A DNA stretch of 64,000 nucleotides from Bugulina stolonifera (lineage: Eukaryota; Bryozoa; Gymnolaemata; Cheilostomatida; Bugulidae). The position numbers and the translations under genes are program-made. Below are positions 24,601 to 34,048 of the stretch, one piece after another. The stretch is taken from contig OW285188.1 in assembly GCA_935421135.1 (NCBI GenBank), positions 27,750,433 to 27,814,432 on the forward strand. The letters run 5' to 3'. The notes under the pieces were generated by a model. That model was not told where the DNA came from and searched no databases. It saw only the letters and a list, made by a program, of their open reading frames with translations. Every line of letters begins with the position of its first letter. Position 1 is the stretch's first letter.

Positions 24601-27463
24601 CACAACAGACTTTATTTTTGATTAGTTGTTGAAATTAACATCCATAACTGAATTATGTATGGAACACTCTCTATAATGGTAGGTGTACACCTGCGGTAGA
24701 CAGGATGATGTATTAAAATGGAAACCTCCCCATTTAAATAGCATCGATTTCAAACTCAGTATCGTCAGACAGTCAGCAGTTGGGTGAGTAAAAGTAGTAG
24801 CAGTAGTAGTAGTAGTATTAGTAGCAGTAGTAGTAGTGGTAGTAGTAGTAGTAGTAGTAGCAGTAGTAGTAGTAGTATTAGTAGCAGTAGTAGTAGTAGC
24901 AGCAGCAGTAGTAGTAGCAGCAGCAGTAGCAGTAGTAGTAGTAGTAGTAGTAGCAGTAGTAGTAGTAGTATTAGTAGCAGTAGTAGTAGTAGTAGTAGCA
25001 GCAGCAGAAATAGTAGCAGCAGTAGTAGTAGTAGTAGTAGCAATAGTAGTAGTAGTAGTAGCAGCAGCAGCAGCAGCAGTAGTAGCAGCAGCAGTAGTAG
25101 CAGCAGCAGTAGCAGTAGTAGTAGCAGCAGCAGTAGCAGCAGCAGCAGCAGAAGCAGCAGCAGCAGTAGTAGTAGTAGCAGCAGCAGCAGTAGTAGCAGC
25201 AGTAGAAGCAGTTGTAGTAGCAGCAGTAGTAGTAGCAGCAGTAGTAGCTGTCATGATGGTGTGACTCCATTAGCCTCAGTTGGTTGATGACATTAGTAAG
25301 AGCGAGGACAGTAATATAGTGAAGGTAACATAGTAACAGTAGTATAGTGAAGGTAACATAGTAACAGTAGTATAGTGAAGGTAACATAGTAACAGTAGTA
25401 TAATGAAGGTAACATAGTAACACTGGTATGATTTATACATTTATTGACAAGGAGAATTCTTGTTTGTTCCAGTATGCTGACAGAAACTAAAGGCTTCCTG
25501 TATGTTGGGGGGTTTGACAGACCTCTTGATCAGATGAAGGTGAGTTCAGCTCTAAACAATATAAACAATGTCCGGTGTTCATCTACACACTAGTATTGCA
25601 GAGAAGCGTAGTGGAGGCCCTCCCATGCCCACAAACAGAGTCAGAGTTTTGTTGCATGTTATATTACCTTGGGGGTAGAGAAGGGATTAATACAACTGGA
25701 TTAAATATTTATTCGTAGATGATGTTATTCTTTTTTGTAGCAATCCCAAATTTCAGCTAAAGTGAATGTAAATTATTAGGGTAGGACTGGAAACTAATAT
25801 TGAAGATCATTGAAGATCAATATTAATGTAATAGGTTACCAAAGACCTCCACCAGTACAACAACAAGATAATAGAATGTTCATGGGATACAGAGAGGAAG
25901 GGATGGAAGTTTATGAGAGAGAGAACAGACAAGTCATTCCCCAATGCATACTCCACAGCCATTGGTTGGTTATTATCATTATATGCATACTCCACAGCCA
26001 TTGGTTGGTTACTACCCTTATATATGCATACTCCAGAACCATTGGTTGGTTACTACCCTTATATATGCATACTCCACAGCCATTGGTTGGTTGCTGTCAT
26101 ATACACTGTATCTACATGTACTGTATACGTACTCTACACCTGTTGTTGCCGTATACGCACACTATTATTACTGTATACACACACTGTTGTTACTGCATAC
26201 GCACACTATTATTACTGCATACACACACTGTTGTTACCATATACACACACTGTGGTTACTGCATACGCACACTGTATTTACTGTATACACACACTGTTGT
26301 TACTGTATACACACACTGTTGTTACTGTGTACACACACTGTTGTTACTGTATACGCACACTGTTGTTACTGTATACACACACTGTTGTTACTGTGTACAC
26401 ACACTGTTGTTACTGTGTACACACACTGTTGATACCGTATACGCACACTGTTGTTACTGTGTACACACACTGTTGATACCGTATACGCACACTGTTGTTA
26501 CTGTATACGCACACTGTTGTTACTGTGTACACACACTGTTGTTACAGTGTACACACACTGTTGTTACTGTATACACACACTTGTTACCGTATACACACAC
26601 TGTTGTTACTGTGTGCATACACTGTTGATACCGTACACACACACTGTTGATACTGTATATGCACACTGTTGTTACTGTGTACACACACTGTTGTTACCAT
26701 ATACACACACTGTGGTTACTGCATATGCACACTGTATTTACTGTATACACACACTGTTGTTACTGTATACACACACTGTTTTTACTATATACATGCACTG
26801 TTGTTACTGTATACATACACTGTTGTTACTGTATACACACACTGTTGTTACTGTGTACACACACTGTTGTTACTGTGTACACACACTGTTGATACCGTAT
26901 ACGCACACTGTTGTTACTGTGTACACACACTGTTGATACCGTATACGCACACTGTTGTTACTGTATACGCACACTGTTGTTACTGTGTACACACACTGTT
27001 GTTACAGTGTACACACACTGTTGTTACTGTATACACACACTTGTTACCGTATACACACACTGTTGTTACTGTGTGCATACACTGTTGATACCGTACACAC
27101 ACACTGTTGATACTGTATATGCACACTGTTGTTACTGTGTACACACACTGTTGTTACCATATACACACACTGTGGTTACTGCATATGCACACTGTATTTA
27201 CTGTATACACACACTGTTGTTACTGTATACACACACTGTTTTTACTATATACATGCACTGTTGTTACTGTATACATACACTGTTGTTACTGTATACATAC
27301 ACTGTTGTTACTGTATACATACACTGTTGTTACAGCTGTAGTAGAGAGTATAAAGAACCCAGTCACTGAGCGGATTCTATTAGACTTTATATACAAGTAT
27401 TGTTGGAGACCTCAACCTAAACCATCCAATGCTATGCCTCCTCCACCTGTCAGATGGGATTGA
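15687..27463 (+). CDS. RNGTT: mRNA capping enzyme (RNA 5'-triphosphatase + guanylyltransferase), complete
   Basis: Fourteen phase-consistent exons: 15687-15765, 18229-18445, 19118-19206, 19561-19636, 19784-19923, 20213-20405, 20828-20929, 22684-22894, 23250-23432, 24213-24290, 24683-24783, 25473-25539, 25835-25964, 27336-27463. They give 597 codons, the vertebrate length. An in-frame TAG at 15681 fixes the start; the first exon reads PPRWLNCPR. The cysteine-phosphatase loop [10 protein letters not shown] (exon 4) is the RNA triphosphatase site. WKADGTR (exon 7) holds the guanylyltransferase lysine nucleophile. [22 protein letters not shown] and RTDKSFPNA are motifs III-VI. The enzyme removes the gamma phosphate of nascent pol II RNA and adds GMP in the nucleus. 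Donors are canonical except GTTGGT after exon 13, which lies in a repeat. Introns hold MITEs, a triplet repeat and minisatellites. A Pro-rich tail ends the protein. Confidence 0.96.
16138..16967. mobile_element. DNA transposon-derived element with CAGGG termini, 5-bp target duplication
   Basis: The left end CAGGGGGGTAACT and the right end (minus strand) CAGGGCCGTAACT are inverted. Both are followed by a matching stretch containing AGGCGGCC. CCTAG flanks both sides (16133-16137 and 16968-16972), giving a 5-bp target-site duplication. The element is 830 bp, non-coding, and lies in RNGTT intron 1. The CAGGG ends recall hAT-type elements, but the superfamily is not proven. A degenerate tRNA-like sequence sits inside it. 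Confidence 0.7.
16704..16778 (-). other. degenerate tRNA-like sequence (possible SINE remnant)
   Basis: On the minus strand an A box (TAGCGTAATTGG) and a B box (AGTTCGAATCC) lie at tRNA spacing. The acceptor and anticodon stems do not pair, so it is not a functional tRNA. It lies inside the CAGGG-ended element in RNGTT intron 1. Confidence 0.5.
18446..18958. repeat. 20-bp minisatellite, about 25 copies
   Basis: The unit is TACATACGTCCTTACCATAG with minor variants. The array starts within 10 bp of the RNGTT exon 2 donor (GTAAGTACACACGTCC). It repeats intronic bases just after the donor rather than the exon itself. Confidence 0.92.
19985..20195. repeat. 21-bp minisatellite, about 9 copies
   Basis: The unit is TGTATGACAGGGTATCTACTC, with some copies one or two bases shorter. 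It lies in RNGTT intron 5. Each copy has ATGACAGGGT or ATGACAGGT, a CAG/GGT or CAG/GT core. Confidence 0.88.
20414..20506. repeat. 30-bp tandem repeat, 3 copies
   Basis: GTTCTTACRTGTRCT starts at 20416, 20446 and 20476, each followed by a copy of GCATCTGATTGG. It lies within the first 100 bp of RNGTT intron 6. Confidence 0.88.
21144..21372. mobile_element. foldback (long inverted repeat) MITE-like element
   Basis: Two arms of about 60 bp are inverted and roughly 75-80% alike: the left arm contains AAAGACAGTTCAAAACGGGG and the minus-strand right arm contains AAAGACAGTTTGAAACAGGA. They surround an AT-rich core of about 85 bp. It lies in RNGTT intron 7. No clear target duplication was found. 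Confidence 0.65.
21784..22219. mobile_element. pogo/Tigger-like MITE, copy 1 (436 bp)
   Basis: Inverted ends CAGTGGAACTTGCTTAATTC and, reversed, the same sequence ending CCACTA are flanked by TA on both sides. The interior is rich in AATTCAAAC motifs and non-coding. A near-full-length relative lies at 33611-34048. The CAGTGGAAC ends plus TA target fit Tc1/mariner-pogo elements; the family name is an inference. It lies in RNGTT intron 7. Confidence 0.75.
23466..24077. mobile_element. pogo/Tigger-like MITE, diverged copy 2
   Basis: The right end GTTTGAATTAGGCAAGTTCC and the block AACTATTAGCCTTGGTCC match copies 1 and 3. The left terminus is truncated, starting around AATTCGACCTCGGC. The middle is longer and diverged, so this is an older or different subfamily member. 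It lies in RNGTT intron 9. Confidence 0.65.
24788..25253. repeat. AGT/AGC trinucleotide repeat, about 465 bp
   Basis: A nearly pure triplet tract mixes AGT and AGC units, with AGC (CAG/CTG class) more frequent toward the right. It begins a few bases after the donor GTGAGT of RNGTT exon 11. It gives spurious poly-Ser, poly-Val/Ala, poly-Thr/Ala and poly-Leu frames. Confidence 0.95.
25310..25425. repeat. 28-bp tandem repeat, 4 copies
   Basis: GAAGGTAACATAGTAACA recurs at 25321, 25349, 25377 and 25405 in RNGTT intron 11, just before the acceptor region of exon 12. Confidence 0.88.
25946..26108 (+). repeat. four copies of exon 13 end plus donor (39-41 bp)
   Basis: GCATACTCCACAGCCATTG (end of RNGTT exon 13, codons A-Y-S-T-A) followed by GTTGGT recurs at 25946, 25985, 26026 and 26067. 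Only the first copy continues the coding exon. All four carry the same weak GTTGGT donor. Confidence 0.9.
26130..27335 (+). repeat. 22-bp minisatellite with an internal 460-bp duplication
   Basis: The unit is close to ACTGTTGTTACTGTATACAC, with TATACGC, TGTACAC and GATACCG variants. A block from about 26430 is repeated at +460 bp to about 27290; landmark variants at 26451, 26647 and 26669 recur at 26911, 27107 and 27129. The final unit ends TGTTGTTACAG, the acceptor of RNGTT exon 14 (27336), so the array unit derives from or includes the acceptor. Confidence 0.93.
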
Positions 27464-27656
27464 AGGAGGGGTGCTCTCTGCCCCCCCCCCCACACTACTC
27501 AATATTTATGTGTAGAATCTCAGTCTGCAATGATAAGGGATCAGTGTGTTATACACTAGTGGAGCAGCAGTCAAAGTAAAGAGATGTACTTATTACTATG
27601 GTTGTGGGAACATCTACTCACATCAATGTCACACTTTGGAAAGGTGTTATGTAATT

Positions 27657-27662
27657 TTTATT
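27657..27662 (-). terminator. candidate minus-strand poly(A) signal
   Basis: TTTATT on the + strand reads AATAAA on the minus strand. It lies 64 bp past the TAA stop of the possible minus-strand exon at 27726-27871. It is only about 20 bp from the RNGTT signal on the other strand. Confidence 0.35.
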
Positions 27663-27682
27663 TAATGACTTCTAAGCATTAG

Positions 27683-27688
27683 AATAAA
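27683..27688 (+). terminator. candidate poly(A) signal AATAAA for RNGTT
   Basis: AATAAA lies 220 bp after the RNGTT stop codon in AT-rich sequence, a usual distance. A G/C-rich run of C residues at about 27480 precedes it. Confidence 0.55.
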
Positions 27689-27725
27689 TAATGAATTAAC
27701 TTTAAACATTGATGAGTGTTCATGT

Positions 27726-27871
27726 TTACATATAGGCTTTGTAGAAGAGGGTCCACTTCAGTTCTTTCTGTCTTTGTTTGGGTGGCGGCCATTCAAGATC
27801 ATAGAACATTTTAGTGGCACTGCTTTCCCCCATGGCCTTCCTCTGAACAGGAGCACCAGAAGTATCACGGA
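27726..27871 (-). CDS. possible terminal exon of an unidentified minus-strand gene
   Basis: Read on the minus strand, a frame of about 48 codons ends with TAA at 27728-27726. It follows an acceptor-like CACTGCCTACCAG (exon start 27871) or a second candidate, CTCCTGTTCAG. The peptide includes RDTSGAPVQRKAMGESS, KMFYDLEWPPPKQRQKEL and WTLFYKAYM, which looks like real coding sequence rather than repeat. An AATAAA lies 64 bp downstream on the same strand. No convincing upstream exon in phase was found between 27872 and 28871. ELMO to the right is complete without it. It could also be a short stand-alone protein starting at the internal ATG, or chance. The family is not recognised. Confidence 0.35.
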
Positions 27872-28871
27872 CTGGTAGGCAGTGTTAAAGTTGGAGAAAC
27901 TCCATTTTGGATAGGACACTTGCTGTCATGGTATTTATGTGGGTTGACCATGACAGGTTTGAAGCTTGGCTACTTTTGTTTTACTCAGTTTGTGATTTAT
28001 CATCTTGTGGTGTGTCTCTAGACGCTGTCTACTTCTACACGTGTAGATATTCCTGGTGTTTTACCTGGCCGTCTTGAGAATCAATCTTGGTGGTTGATGT
28101 ATGTTGTGAGGTAGTTTATATACAGTAGGAACAGCAAAGGACCTCCTAGTACATGATGTTACAATTTCTATGTAAGGACACTCTAATCAGCTAGACTTCC
28201 TATGTGATACAATCTTACAGATGATATCACTTGTTTAATGTGCACTTAGCTTAGAACACATTATATTGAAATAAGTAGTACATGTGCATTACTTTGTACT
28301 ACTTGTGCTTTCCTTAGTGTAGGCAGGTTCCTTAGTCTACTAGAACAAAGCAAAACTGAAGTTTTGTAAAACTGGTACCTACATGTAAAATGGTAAAATA
28401 AAAGCACTAGTTTGTGTTCAAGTAGATTCCTGTGTTAGTCAACTACTACAGGGAGAGAGAGAGAGGATAACTCTCAAATAAGTTACTTCTAGTTAGTTCT
28501 GTTGTTTATAGTACATTAAAGTGTTGTCTTTATGATACACGTATGTATACATGTATACATGTTGAACTATTACAACAAAATAATGTGTAATATGATAACG
28601 GCAATATAAATAATATAATAAAACATAATACAATGTGATTCACTATTATTCCCAGTAGGCAGACCTAGTATTATGGTATATACCGTATATTGACAATAAT
28701 ATTGTAATATCTAGAATGGGTCAACTACATGTATTACCAACACGATTGTCATAGTTATTAATATTACAGTCATGTATATTGTAGTAGGAATAATTCTGTG
28801 TCTACAGTATAATAATAGAGTTGGAAGTTATACATACTGTATAACAAATGTAGTCATGAGAATAATATAGC
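27872..28871. other. region between RNGTT and ELMO 3' ends, no clear gene
   Basis: About 1 kb of AT-rich sequence lies between the possible minus-strand exon and the ELMO stop codon. Short exon-like stretches on the minus strand near 28000-28150 were tested. They could not be joined in phase to the exon at 27726-27871. No tandem array or transposon end was recognised. Confidence 0.5.
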
Positions 28872-31800
28872 CTAAGCTGTAACAAAGTTAAAGTTAGAAG
28901 GAGGGTGTGGGATGGGTGGGGGTTCATCCGGAAAGCTGATGCCCTCAGCATCCAATAGTCTCAGTTTTACTTCCATAGACAGTAGCTCATCCAGCTCCGA
29001 TTCAGCCTGTTCACTGTTCACAGGTTTACCAGTGAGGGCGTGTAACCCATCCAGCCATACATCGTGCTCTCTCTGGTTCTCAGCTATCAACTGTATCTCC
29101 TCTTTATCCTGCTTCACTAAAACTATAGCCTTAATTCTTGCCTTGGAGTCATCTTTCTCTTTGATGTCACAAATATCCAGTATGTTGATGGACTGCAGTT
29201 CTTCTGGTATCGTCTGATCAGATGCTGAAGGTCCATACTGTAACATCTGTAACAACATGTCAATTCAATGTTATGGCACCTGTAATAACATGCCACTAAT
29301 AATATAACACCTGTAACAACATGTCAGTTCAATAATATAACACCTGTAACAACATGTCACTAATAATATAACACATGTAACAAAATGTCAATTCAATAAT
29401 ATAACACCTGTAACAACATGTCACTAATAATATAACACATGTAACAAAATGTCAATTCAATAATATAACACCTCTAACAACATGCCACTAATAATATAAC
29501 ACAATACCAACAGATGTTAATTTGGTATAAACTTACTTTTCCATTTGGAGAAAGCTTGTAGTAGATAAAGGGTGCAGCCTTGGTAGCTTTGGGAGGTTTG
29601 AAATAGCAGCCATCTATCATACGATTTATTCTCTGCTGTCTAATAACTTCCTCTATCTCTCCCCTTATCATCTCTCTCAGCTCCTTGATTGGCTTAGTCT
29701 GCCTCTTCAGCTCCTCTTTCCTTTCCAGTTCCTCCTGCCTAGCTTCTTGTATCTTGGCAAAGCTCCAGTTGGTTAGTTTAGTCTTGAGTGAGTCGAATGT
29801 GTGGGGCTTCTCACTTAGTGCCCTTGTTATCTGTTCCTTCACAACCATGAGAACCTGAGCAATGATACATACATTGTACATACATATGGAATATGTACTT
29901 TTAAATGGAGAGACAGATTGACCACAAAGTTTGTATAAAAAGTTGCTCTTAGATATATTACTCCCAATGCCAAATTTGAGACCAACATAGAGGTTGTGAA
30001 ACATACTGTTACATGTGTATATTAGATGTTAATGTAATCCTTTGTGAGTGATTATTGCAAAGACAACTCCAATTTAGTGATAGCCCATTGTAACACATGC
30101 TTGTCATTGTACTTTCAACACAAGCACCAGGTAACAAAACTGAAGGTATTAACGTAGTAGAAGACGTGTATATACATATGCACATGTCTATATGAGGAGG
30201 AGAGAGTATATACAGCACATATACACATGTCTATATAAGGAGGAGAGTGTATATACACATGTCTATATGAGGAGGAGAGAGTATATACAGCACATATACA
30301 CATGTCTATATAAGGAGGAGAAAGTATATACACATGTCTTTATAAGGAGGAGAGAGTATATACACATGTCTATATAAGGAGGAGAGAGTATATACACATG
30401 TCTATATAAGGAGGAGAGTGTATATACACATGTCTATATAAGGAGGAGAGAGTATATACAGCACATATACACATGTCTATATAAGGAGGAGAAAGTATAT
30501 ACACATGTCTTTATAAGGAGGAGAGATTATATACACATGTCTATATAAGGAGGAGAGAGTATATACACATGTCTATATAAGGAGGAGAGTGTATATACAC
30601 ACGTCTATATAAGGAGCAGAGTGTAGACAAGATGGCGGTCTCTCACCTTATTAAAGTCTGCCAGGGAGGCCTTCATCTCCTTCCATGTTTTAGTGAGACG
30701 CTGGATACAGACACAGAAACACTCCTCAAACGGTTTGTCCTTGAAGAAGAACATGGGGTAGTAGGTGCGGTCATCTTGCTCCGGCTGGTCACTAGGGGGC
30801 TCGCCAATCCTCAGGATATCGGCTAGTAGCTGGGTCAACTGAACGCTAGCCTGTGCAAATGGACAGTCCTGATCATCAGCCCTCTCCCTACTGTTTTCCA
30901 ATACTACCTGACGGTACTGCTGGGTGTTCTGGTGGGCAAAGAAGGCCATGCAGTCGAGGGCAAGAGCTCCGGGTGGGGCGTGGCTAAACTCCTATAAGTA
31001 ATAAACAGCAAGTCTACAGCTTCTTATGTGTAAGAAAAGACTGTAGATTTATAAATAATTCCATGTAAAGTACAACAAGTCCTACACGTTATGCTCTCTG
31101 TCATCAGTTTGGAGTCATCTCTCTTGATTTTGACATGGTGATTGGACACACTGTTTATTCTACATGTGTATGTGGACACGATAGCATATCTACAGGTATT
31201 CCCATGTGAATATCACTTTGAATGATTTTGGGGAAAAGCTGAAAGAAGTTTTCTAAAGGAATTACTTTCTTTCCAAATTTTGAGTAGGCCTATGATACCA
31301 CCACCATTAATTGAATGTAGTTTAGTCATAAACAAGTAATGTGGTACTGTTAGTGCAGTTTTATACGATAGGCGCTTTTTCACATTTTCAATGCTCAATT
31401 GTAGTATATTAGGTAATTACTGTAGAAGAATTAAAATCGCCCATCTAGAAACGATTGGTTGGCTGTTCCCAGTTAATTTTCTAAGCTCTGAAGGGGTTCT
31501 GCAGCACAGAGGCTTTTTACAATATTTACTAGCAATAATAATAGTCATTGTTTTGGCGAGTGGCAAGATGGGTGAAAGTTTTGCATTTAATGGTAGCTCA
31601 TGCTGGGTGACCTGTAGAATAACTCATGCAGTAAACACAATAACACTGCTCTTAGTAAATACATGTAGACTACCGTTGAGTAGCCAACACGTGCATTGGA
31701 TCTCGTTCAGGGGAGGACAACCGTGGATGAGTGATCATTATATATTACCACCTACAATGTGTATAGGATGATAGAATTTACCGTCAGTGGTTCAGAAGGA

Positions 31801-32930
31801 GTCTTGAATCCTAGCTTGGTAAAGTCTCGAGTCTCACTGTTAGGTATTGTTTGTTGCTGCGAGCCTGTTTCCACGTCTTCATCAAAGGCAATGGTTCGTA
31901 GCTGACTGATCTCCTTCAGGGCGGCCGGATCCTTTGTGTTGATCGCTCCATTGAGTCTCTCAGACAAAAGGTTGAATAGTCTGGTCTGGAGAGAGTAGAG
32001 CTGAAAACCCATATCACTACCAATAGGTCCAGTAAAGATGTTCTCCCACACAAGTTGTCGAGTGGGTTGAGAAAAGAGCTTCTTGCGTATCTGATGCTGT
32101 CTCTCTTTCGATGAAACATTGAGTATTGTGTTGATAAGAGAAATGCATGATACTTGAATCGCTACGTCACGCGTCTTCAGCGTTGAGATAAATTGATCAA
32201 TGTCAATTCTACCTTCAGATGCAAACTTGTTACCAATGGAACTGTTAAGTATGGCACACTCAAGGATTTCAAGAGATGATTTGATAATGAGAAGATCAAT
32301 GTCTGCCTTAGTTTCTAAATACCAAAGAACAGCGTCTAAGAATTCCACACTAATGGTTTCCCACGACACGATAGCATGGTCCATGATATCCACAAATGCT
32401 GACAATGCAGAGCCACACTTATCTGACAGGACTCTTGACTTTGCCACATTCAATATAAACTTAGTTAAGTGAGTAAAGCCATTCTGTGTGACAAAGTGTT
32501 CAACAAAAGTTACATCGACGGCTAGTCTGGCAAGAGAGTCAATCTTTTCCTTGGTAATACTATCGATGTTAAAGCCAGCCACCATATTCTTAGACATCTC
32601 CTGAGGCGAGTAATCCAGCTTCAGTATATCACCATCTTTCATTTTGGCTCGATTCTCTTCGGTAATATATATGGGAGGTGGGCTGACCTTAGTGTCATCA
32701 AACTGCAGCTGATATAGTTCAGCATCCTCAAGGTTGAAAGTCTTACACAAGTCCTTGATGATATTCACCAAGGGCTTTTGTCTGTTTATAATAGTCATAG
32801 CGGGAGGAATTTTATCACTGATTGCTAGTTCAATGGCAACTCTGGTGTTATCTGGAGAGCTGTCAGGTTGAGATATCACCGTAATGGACGAGGTGGTAGG
32901 CTTTCTCTCAATTGGTGCCTTCGATGCCAT
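28872..32930 (-). CDS. ELMO: engulfment and cell motility protein (ELMO), complete
   Basis: Four exons on the minus strand: 32930-31782, 30991-30647, 29854-29537, 29246-28872. All introns are in phase 0. They encode 728 residues, essentially the length of vertebrate ELMO1 and ELMO2. The N-terminus (IELAISDKIPPAMTIINRQK) matches the Ras-binding-like domain. An armadillo-like helical region follows, then the ELMO/CED-12 domain (exon 2, HAPPGALALDCMAFFAHQNT). Exon 3 holds a charged helical segment and the start of the PH domain, which closes in exon 4. The C-terminus has LLSMEVKLRLLDAEGI and the proline motif PPPIPHPPSNFNF. ELMO proteins bind DOCK-family exchange factors through this region to activate Rac in engulfment and migration. 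The start ATG 32930 (MASKAP) was chosen; an in-frame upstream ATG at 33029 adds 33 hydrophobic residues and looks untranslated. Paralogue (ELMO1/2/3) not resolvable. Confidence 0.95.
29240..29512 (-). repeat. 31/33-bp array carrying the ELMO exon 4 acceptor, about 8 copies
   Basis: On the minus strand the acceptor ACATGTTGTTACAG (exon 4 starts at 29246) is the last of about eight copies. Spacings alternate 33, 31, 33, 31 bp, so the effective unit is a 64-bp dimer. Several copies keep TGTTGTTACAG/GTGTTA; others have CATGT in place of CAGGT. Confidence 0.85.
30175..30612. repeat. 32-bp minisatellite in ELMO intron 2, about 14 copies
   Basis: The unit includes TCTATATAAGGAGGAGAGAG and TATATACACATG; some copies add ATACAGCACA. 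It ends about 35 bp from the exon 2 donor and does not contain the junction itself. Confidence 0.9.
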
Positions 32931-33610
32931 ATTTATATCTTCTATAATATTAATAACAATAGGGGTGACATTGAATGAACATAACCATACAACACCAATG
33001 AGTGTTTTCAATGCAACTACAATGCCCAATGCTTTGGACTACAGCTTGAAACTTTAGACTAGCAATCAGGAGCTAACATACTAATACAAGTGGCTACGAT
33101 TACCTTAAAATTATACTCAGTTTGTGAGTCTTATTCAGTAATAGATTCCATGTGCATTTGCCTAACTGACTGTATGTCTCAGCAAGCACCAAATGTACCA
33201 AGTGAACGGAGTTTCATAACAAACATTGTGATTGTCGTCTTTGAATTAACTGAACACTTGATAGCCTATTATCTGAATGAACATTAGGCAAAGGAATAAA
33301 CCTGTTTGATCAATTGCTAATATTATGAGAGCATTTTGATTTTTATTCTTTATATTTCGTTGTTAATCCTAGTATCATCATCAGAGGAAAATACAATGTT
33401 TTCGAGTTTAATTCTTTCATATTCACGCATCAAACAAATTGGTAATTATAATGAAATTTATTTTAACATTAATACTCGTATTGAATAAATAATCATTAGT
33501 GATAGAATAGGTGATTTAATGGATAGAAGTGTAAGTTGAGTTCGTGAAAATGGTAGCCTAATACTTTAGTGATATTAATGAAACAATTAGCAGTAAAATA
33601 CAATTTTTTA
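32931..33610. other. ELMO upstream region, no further gene seen
   Basis: AT-rich sequence upstream of the ELMO start codon. It presumably holds the 5' UTR and promoter, but no TATA box or 5' exon could be identified with confidence. Confidence 0.4.
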
Positions 33611-34048
33611 CAGTGAAACTTACTTAATTCAACCTTGGATAATTCAAAAACTTGGTTAGTTCAAACTGTTAGCCTTGGTCCCTGCTGAGCACTATATAGA
33701 TGGCTTCAAATAGTTCAAACTTACCATCTGTAATTCAAACCTCATACGGCTTAGGTTCACACTATAATCAATGATGATTCGATCACAGCCAGTATTAGTC
33801 ACCTAGCAATCGTTGCTAGTAGTTAGTAGTTATTAGTAGTTACTACTGCAATATGTTTCTGCTCAAGCTAAGCTGGGAAAACCCACTAATTGCTTTACTG
33901 TTCCTTAGCTATATGCGTTTTTATACTGTTGTCCTGTACATTTGATGTATGTCTTTATATAAAATGAAGAGATCACATAATTCAAACTCGGCCTAATTCA
34001 AACCAATTATGGTGGTCCGTTGGAGTTTGAATTAAGCAAGCTCCACTG
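33611..34048. mobile_element. pogo/Tigger-like MITE, copy 3 (438 bp)
   Basis: Ends CAGTGAAACTTACTTAATTC and, inverted, a terminus ending CTCCACTG, flanked by TTTA/TTTA or a TA target. It is closely similar along its whole length to the copy at 21784-22219, sharing CTTGGTCCCTGC and GCTGGGAAAACCCACTAATT. It lies between ELMO and COG1. Confidence 0.75.

Noticed and set aside
24622..25423. Poly-Thr/Ala, poly-Leu, poly-Ser, poly-Val/Ala and Tyr/Cys frames
   Set aside because: Translations of the AGT/AGC triplet tract in RNGTT intron 11 in different frames.
25810..27463. Long His/Thr/Cys/Tyr-rich frames
   Set aside because: Translations of the 22-bp minisatellite. Only 25835-25964 and 27336-27463 are true capping-enzyme exons, in their own frame.
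32931..33029. Upstream ATG extending ELMO by 33 residues
   Set aside because: The added stretch is hydrophobic and unlike ELMO N-termini. The internal start at 32930 gives the family length.
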